DNA of 64,000 nt. Source: Nectonema munidae (lineage: Eukaryota; Nematomorpha; Nectonematoida; Nectonematidae). The translations under genes and the position numbers were made by a program. Below the pieces are notes generated by a model. It had not been told where the DNA came from, did no database searches, and saw only the letters and a program-made list of their open reading frames with translations. This document shows positions 60,440 to 64,000 of the stretch, one piece after another. Within the stretch, counting starts at the first letter, position 1; every line of letters begins with the position of its first letter. The stretch covers positions 186,001-250,000 of the forward strand of contig JAUIRK010000593.1 in the NCBI GenBank assembly GCA_030549495.1, in the 5' to 3' direction.

Positions 60440-60705
60440 ACATAGCAAACTTCGGTGGTATGACCATGCTTTGAGGAAGAAGAAGAAGAAGAAGAAAGAT
60501 GAGTTGAGAGATACATGGAAAAAGGTGGGAAAGAGAAGTAGAGGACGGCCTCTAAAAAGATGGATAAAAAGAGCGACTCGATGAATAAAGAAGAAGACCT
60601 TCAAGATCGAAAGAAATGGAGACAAGGGATCATGGCCACCGACTCCCAACTCAGGGACAAGTTGTAAGCCAAGAAGAAGAAGAAGAAGAAGAAGAAAACC
60701 ATACT
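60440..60705 (+). mobile_element. LINE 3' tail bounded by AAG microsatellites
   Basis: The text RWYDHALR, then GKRSRGRPLKRWIKRAT, then DRKKWRQGIMATDSQLRDKL and a stop (60659-60668 region) matches the C-terminal end of LINE ORF2 proteins (GRPxxRW...W). One frame change lies between the second and third parts. AAG runs lie at 60476-60500 and 60671-60697; the second follows the stop like a LINE tail repeat. Confidence 0.6.
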
Positions 60706-61330
60706 GTGAGATTGTTGTCGATGAGAAAGTTATCAGTTGATATTGTTTATATGAAGAACAAATAACATTACACAGATTATTACACTTTGTTTTGTTCAGA
60801 TAAGCAGATTTCTGAATTGGAGTTCCGAAAAAAGTCCTTACTGCAATTTGTAGGTAGGATTATATTTAGAAATAATTTTTTACAAAATTTTGTTACAAAA
60901 ATATTTCAAAAAAATTATTATAATTCCAGAAAAGATTTTCCAAGTGTAATATAAGGGAGTGACAAAAAATCAAACTTCACAAATTTATTCCTTAATGTTT
61001 TAGGAAGCATCAAAAAAGAGTCCCAATTCATAGTGGGGGAATAACACTTTCACTTAAATGGTAAACATGTGTACATTTTGTACACACGACCTTTTATCTT
61101 TCTCTCTTACTTCAATCTCATTTTTCCACTGCACTATGTATTTATTATGCAGTGATGCATTTAGTCTATCTTATTCACAGATGTTTTTGACAAATTGATG
61201 TGAATGTAACATAATTTTTCATTTTTGAACACAGCTCTTTGCTCCATATTTGTTGATTACTTCTGCATCCTTGCTTGCTTTTTATAAGTTATTTTTACAT
61301 TGTAATTGTTAAAAATTTAACGCTATAAAC
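60706..61330. other. AT-rich DNA before the piggyBac frame
   Basis: The left end of the piggyBac element should lie here; no TTAA plus matching end could be picked out. Confidence 0.35.
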
Positions 61331-63116
61331 ATGTCGAAAAAAAGAAATTCTTTCAAAAACGCCTCTACATTGATTTCCTTGATCTCTGAAAATTTTACCG
61401 ATAGTGAGGATGTTTTTGAATCTTTTAAAAGTTTGTCTGAGAAAGATGAATACAAGTTGATTGAAATAGAGACCACGACACCAATGGAAGAAGATGAATC
61501 TCCAAATTAAAATTGTGTTGATGAAGATGAAGGAACTCTTCAAGTTTTTCATGAGCATAATGAATCTCTAATGATGATGATGAAGATGATGAAATGAAAA
61601 TCAAAATAGTAACATTGAGCTCTTTGAAAATAATTTCTTGAATAGTGAAAAATATGATAAAGATTTAAAGGCTGGCAGTGCTTGTTGGAGCTTAAACTCA
61701 ATTCCCAATGCTCTTCGAAAAAGAAATATTTTGACTCAAACTCCAACAAATTTATTTGCTGTAAACAAAGAAATTGCTGCTTTCATTTCATTTTACAGTG
61801 AGGAGATGTTCCTACATATTCTCAAATATACAAATCGTAAAGCTCATGATATACGGTATAACTCTAAAAGAGACAACTTTCCATTTTATATGTCCAACTT
61901 CAGTGTCAAACTTACAGGAACTATGGTGCTCAAAAGATGCAAGACCTTTTTACAAGGCAACAATAAGTGCTGTAAGAGTAAAGTTTTTCCTCAGATGCTT
62001 GCGTTTTGATAACTTTCATAGTAGAGACGAAAGAAGAAAAAGTGATAAAATGGCAGCGATTCGAGAAGTCTGGGAAATGTTCATGGAAAATTTGAAAAAG
62101 TTTTATGTTCCAGGTACTTTTATACCTGTTGACGAACAACTCTTCGGATACCGAGGTAAAGTTCCCGGAAAAACATATATGCCGTCCAAACCAAGAAAAT
62201 ACGGCCTAAAAATTTTTTAGGCATGTGAAGCTTCAACAGGTTTTGCTTTAAATGGATATCTTTACACTGATACAGATGAGCAGCTCAGATTGAAGTTCAA
62301 CGACAAATTTTCATTTAACGTTGTGATGTATTTGATGCAACCTTTTTTCAACACTGGCAGGGAAGTTATCACGGATAGATACTTCACTTCATATCAACTG
62401 GAAAAAAAACGTGCTCAAAAAAATCTATCTTTGTTAGGAACAGTGAAGTCATCAAGAAGAGAAGTTCCAAAAGTGTTGAAAAATTCGAAAAATCGTACAG
62501 TGTTTTCAACATTGTCAGTCTATGATCATGCAGAAAAAGTATGTCTATTTTCCTACATTCCAAAGAAAAATATATCTGTACTGATGATGAGCTCTTCACA
62601 CAATAAAGTTTGCATATCTTCAAGAGTAGACAAAAACCCAGATAAAATATTGGAATATAACCAAAATATAGGTGGCGTGGATTTGATGGATTCGATCATC
62701 GAAGAATTTACATCAAGAAGAAAAACGTCAAGATGGCCCGTTCTTGTGAACTACAATATTATTGATGTTTGCTGGCACAATGCCTATATCATTATGAAAA
62801 AAGTGGATACACTTTATTACGGAAACAATTTTTGAGAAATCTTTCAATTCAATTGGGTGAGTCGTATGCTAAATCAAGACTTCAAAAAGCATCCATATCT
62901 GCTGAAGTGCGTTTAGCTGGTCAAGTTGTTCGATATTCGGCAACAAACCAAAGTGAATATCAGGTTGGATGCGAACAAAGTTGTTCAAGTAGAGCAAGAC
63001 GGTGTTTTGAATGTAAAAAGTGGAGCCGTTCAGTTTGCTCTAAATGCAAACTCCCAATTTGTCCAAAACACAGGAGGCAAATTAAAAGAAGTTTTTGCTC
63101 AAACTGTGATTAATTT
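61331..63116 (+). mobile_element. piggyBac transposase remnant
   Basis: An acidic N-terminus starts at 61331 (MSKKRNSFKNASTLISLISE). The conserved core follows in two frames. 61638-62009 includes DKDLKAGSACWSLNSIPNAL and the 61774-62220 frame includes FIPVDEQLFGYRGKVP (first Asp) and TYMPSKPRKYGLKIF. 62290-62835 includes REVITDRYFTSYQL (second Asp) and NIGGVDLMDSIIEEF (third Asp), then SRRKTSRWPV. The C-terminal Cys-rich domain at 62960-63113 has CFECKKWSRSVCSKCKLPIC and a final CSNC, the zinc-binding domain of the family. All three catalytic Asp codons remain. Breaks: a stop near 61507, frame changes near 61630, 61900 and 62830, and a stop at 62218-62220. GAGGGTTAA at 63281-63289 is a possible right end with its TTAA. 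Confidence 0.9.
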
Positions 63117-63519
63117 GTGAATTTTCTTTGAAAATACTTTAACTTTTTTAAATAAACTTATTTTTTGAAGAAATTTACTTTATTCTTTAAAATAAGTAAT
63201 ACCAATGCGTTACAGTAACCTAAAGTAAGTTAAATGGTAACCAATTTTACCAATGCGTTGCAGTTTTTTACTATACTATTGAGGGTTAAGAAAAAAAAGA
63301 ATGGAGGAATAAAGTAAACAGAACAAGTCAAAAAGAAAAAGAATAAGAAAGAAAATAAATAATTAAAATTACTATATAAACAAGTGATATATTTTTATTG
63401 ATCTTTTTTTAAAATATATTCATGAAAATTTTAAACTTAGACATTTTTAATTTTTATATATCTATTTTTTTTGTGTTACCACTACAAATGTAGTGATCGG
63501 TACAATAATACATTTTTTC
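63117..63519. other. DNA after the piggyBac frame
   Basis: It contains a palindromic region with ACCAATGCGTTACAG and ACCAATGCGTTGCAG direct copies at 63201 and 63249, perhaps subterminal repeats of the piggyBac element. The rest is AT-rich. Confidence 0.35.
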
Positions 63520-64000
63520 AACCACCCTATCAGTGACTGGGCCATTTTAGTCAACTAAAACTTCTATTGTACAAAATTGGCTAAATTATATGCTTTCAAA
63601 CTTTGTGACTTGTTAGCTGCATCTTTTGATATTTTTCCAATAAAAATGGCAACTTTGTAGCAAATGTCAATCAAATTTTGATTGATGATAAAATTACTTA
63701 CTAAAACTTTCATTCAAATTTTAAATAAAATACCAAATCAACCACCCTGATTTCATTTTTCGACTAAGTTTTCATAATTTGGGTGTAAAAATTTCTGAAA
63801 GTTTCACTGAAATTTGTGGTTTACATCTGAAAATCGTATCCACAAATATTATTCAAATTAAAAAAAAAGTTTTTTTTATACTAAATCAAACATGCCTATT
63901 TAAATTGTGGAGTCCTTTTTCGCAATTATGTTGTCAAAATGTCTGAAAGCGTCAATCGATTTTGTGGTTTATGTCTGAAAATTTTCTCCAAGAATATTAA
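63520..64000 (+). repeat. Repeat C copy 2, cut by the window end
   Basis: AACCACCCTATCAGTGACTGGG matches the head at 52472. Two ~148-base units follow (AAATCAA anchors at 63735 and 63883) with TGTGGTTTA and CTGAAAG strings as in the 52.8-kb array. It continues past 64000. Confidence 0.7.

Noticed and set aside
60431-60649. Minus-strand Phe-rich ORF
   Set aside because: Antisense of the AAG microsatellite and LINE tail.

Overview
The window is AT-rich, intron-rich, transposon-dense animal nuclear DNA. The organism is most likely an arthropod or arthropod-like invertebrate. Three things point that way: a muscle/neuronal-type nicotinic acetylcholine receptor gene, a TRMT112 gene with ordinary GT-AG introns, and several decayed repeat proteins whose motifs I recall from arthropod genomes. 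The taxon is inferred and not proven. No operons, CRISPR arrays, rRNA or convincing tRNA genes were seen.

The best-supported host gene is a nicotinic acetylcholine receptor alpha-type subunit on the + strand. Six exons can be joined in phase: 9518-9627, 13137-13317, 21855-22101, 23338-23617, 26252-26507 and 31757-31903. Together they give 406 residues, from the loop D strand to a TAG just after M4. The 5' exons (signal peptide, first helix, first strands) were not found and may lie in 1-9517 or upstream of the window. The second host gene is TRMT112 on the minus strand (three exons, 40635 down to 40228; first exon not found). At 58.2-60.4 kb there are one or two exon-like stretches of a gene I do not recognise.

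The rest is mainly transposon sequence. 1-1.5 kb: LINE 5' part and a hAT tail. 7.8-8.8 kb: a decayed uncharacterised repeat protein (family U). The 12.55-13.0 kb hAT deletion derivative, the 13.65-16.1 kb LINE, the 17.9-20.6 kb hAT-like element split by a Mutator-like MITE, and the 27.7-30.0 kb ZBED-type hAT all sit in receptor introns. 30.75-31.48 kb is an extreme low-complexity tract. 32.4-37 kb holds a LINE tail and two copies of a hAT-like family, one nested in the other with an exact 8-bp target duplication. 37.2-37.7 kb: a gag-like retroelement fossil. 38.1 kb: a foldback repeat. 41.5-43 kb: a cluster of short hAT MITEs. 43-44.7 kb: a second family U copy. 46-46.7 kb: a LINE RT scrap. 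46.8-47.3 kb: a Helitron-like element. 48.5-50.8 kb: a broken reverse-transcriptase retroelement fossil. 52.5-53.4 kb and 63.5-64 kb: two copies of a repeat carrying ~150-bp tandem units. 53.39-54.92 kb: a Tigger/pogo element. 55.9-56.2 kb: a hAT tail. 60.4-60.7 kb: a LINE 3' tail. 61.3-63.1 kb: a piggyBac transposase remnant.

The items most worth pursuing are the unusual pore of the receptor subunit (Val at 9', Gln at 8', Asn at 20') and its Trp in loop C, the DTTxxNTG/CxHH hAT-like family, the two uncharacterised repeat-protein copies, and the dispersed element that carries its own satellite array.
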